A DNA stretch of 64,000 nucleotides from Microbacterium allomyrinae (GTDB lineage: Bacteria; Actinomycetota; Actinomycetes; Actinomycetales; Microbacteriaceae): the NCBI RefSeq assembly GCF_020682705.1, contig NZ_JAGTTN010000003.1:186001-250000 (forward strand), given 5' to 3'. A model generated the notes under the pieces. The model had not been told where the DNA came from and did no database searches. It worked only from the letters and a program-made list of their open reading frames with translations. Positions 63,489 through 64,000 of this stretch are shown piece after piece. The translations under genes and the position numbers were made by a program. How positions within the stretch are numbered: position 1 is the stretch's first letter; each line of letters starts with the position of its first letter.

Positions 63489-64000
63489 ATGGAGGCATCT
63501 TCGGATCGCCCGGCCGGCGTACGGGGCGCGCCGAAACTCTCCGCCGTTCTGGGCCTGATCCTGTTCGTCGGCGCCAGCGTTGCGGCGTGCTCGGTGACGC
63601 CTGAGCCCGACGTGCCGACCGGCACGCCGCTCGCAGAGCCGTCCGGTGCGGTGGTATGGCCTTCTGAGATGGTCGAGGGGCCGCCCGATCCTGGTCCGCC
63701 CTTCCTCGTCCCTGCCTTCGACGGCCCCGAATCGCAGCCCGTCCAAGACGGCACGACGCTCGTGCTGAAGAACCCGAACCCGGGCGCGTCCGACTTCGAG
63801 ACCATCGAGTACACCGTCCCGTCCGGGTGGCAGACGGGCGGCGTGTACATCGGCAAGGATCTCGGCCAGCCGGGTGAGGTTGCGATCAGCTTCTGGACGC
63901 CCGCCGGCGTCTATTCCGATCCTTGCCGGCGAACCACGGATCTCAGTCCGATCGACCTCGCAGACCACACCCATTCCGAGGGGGGCGACCTCATCCTCTT
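63489..64000 (+). CDS. Lipoprotein, 3' partial
   Basis: ATG 63489 (GACAAT 6 bp upstream) opens a frame that runs off the window. A signal peptide ends at lipobox VAACSV, followed by a Pro-rich linker and a beta-rich domain (TIEYTVPSGWQTGGVYIGKD, EVAISFWTPAGVYSDPCRR). Similar to exported domains of Microbacteriaceae with a 'PSGW' motif. No function known. Confidence 0.65.
   Translation, partial: MEASSDRPAGVRGAPKLSAVLGLILFVGASVAACSVTPEPDVPTGTPLAEPSGAVVWPSEMVEGPPDPGPPFLVPAFDGPESQPVQDGTTLVLKNPNPGASDFETIEYTVPSGWQTGGVYIGKDLGQPGEVAISFWTPAGVYSDPCRRTTDLSPIDLADHTHSEGGDLIL

Overview
The window is high-GC, gene-dense DNA with many GTG starts. It carries families typical of Actinobacteria: a membrane Ser/Thr kinase with PP2C and FHA partners, DUF222-HNH nuclease, TM2/DUF2510 protein, PASTA penicillin-binding protein and LPXTG anchor. 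Codon use and gene content fit Microbacteriaceae, probably Microbacterium; this is inference, as no rRNA is present. I saw no tRNA, rRNA or CRISPR array.

Region 1 (1-14.5 kb) is envelope and signalling. A penicillin-binding-like transpeptidase (cut by the window edge), an unknown protein, a PP2C phosphatase, a 1336-residue kinase with a large ectodomain and an FHA protein form one tightly overlapping operon. Then come a HupE/UreJ-type membrane protein, a small LPXTG protein, a DUF916 membrane protein and a secreted metallophosphoesterase whose C-terminus looks like a WxL domain. The last three resemble the csc surface complexes of Firmicutes. A BMP-like lipoprotein and an RpiR-type regulator follow.

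Region 2 (14.5-32 kb) is uptake and catabolism. Divergent from the RpiR regulator is an operon of SDR dehydrogenase, flavin monooxygenase, aminotransferase and a complete polar amino-acid-type ABC importer, probably for one imported nitrogen compound. A second SDR with an eroded active site follows. Next is a minus-strand sugar importer (binding protein, two permeases) coupled to a LacZ-type beta-galactosidase, a FadR-type GntR regulator, and a divergent galactonate operon (DgoD dehydratase, KDPGal aldolase, PfkB kinase). Together these can import a galactoside or aldonate, cleave it and feed galactonate to pyruvate and glyceraldehyde-3-phosphate.

Region 3 (32-48 kb) is mixed. It holds a bifunctional PASTA penicillin-binding protein, a hexapeptide acyltransferase fused to an alpha-toroid domain and preceded by a 13-codon mini-ORF, small membrane proteins, MazG-like and HNH proteins, and a 316-bp pure tetranucleotide repeat. 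An alpha/beta hydrolase behind a leader peptide and hairpin, a sugar kinase, GNATs, acetolactate decarboxylase and a DnaQ-BRCT exonuclease follow.

Region 4 (48-64 kb) is a decaying accessory zone: a defective IS3 element inside a small ORF, a solo copy of its terminal repeat beside a truncated transposition ATPase, at least three frameshifted lipoprotein remnants (two of them copies of each other), several lipoproteins, GNATs, an ECF sigma factor with a probable anti-sigma partner, and a lipoprotein gene running off the end.

Across the window about twenty genes have a TANNNT-like -10 box exactly 6-7 bp before the start codon, so leaderless transcription appears common. Operon-internal genes more often use Shine-Dalgarno sites or ATGA/GTGA overlaps.
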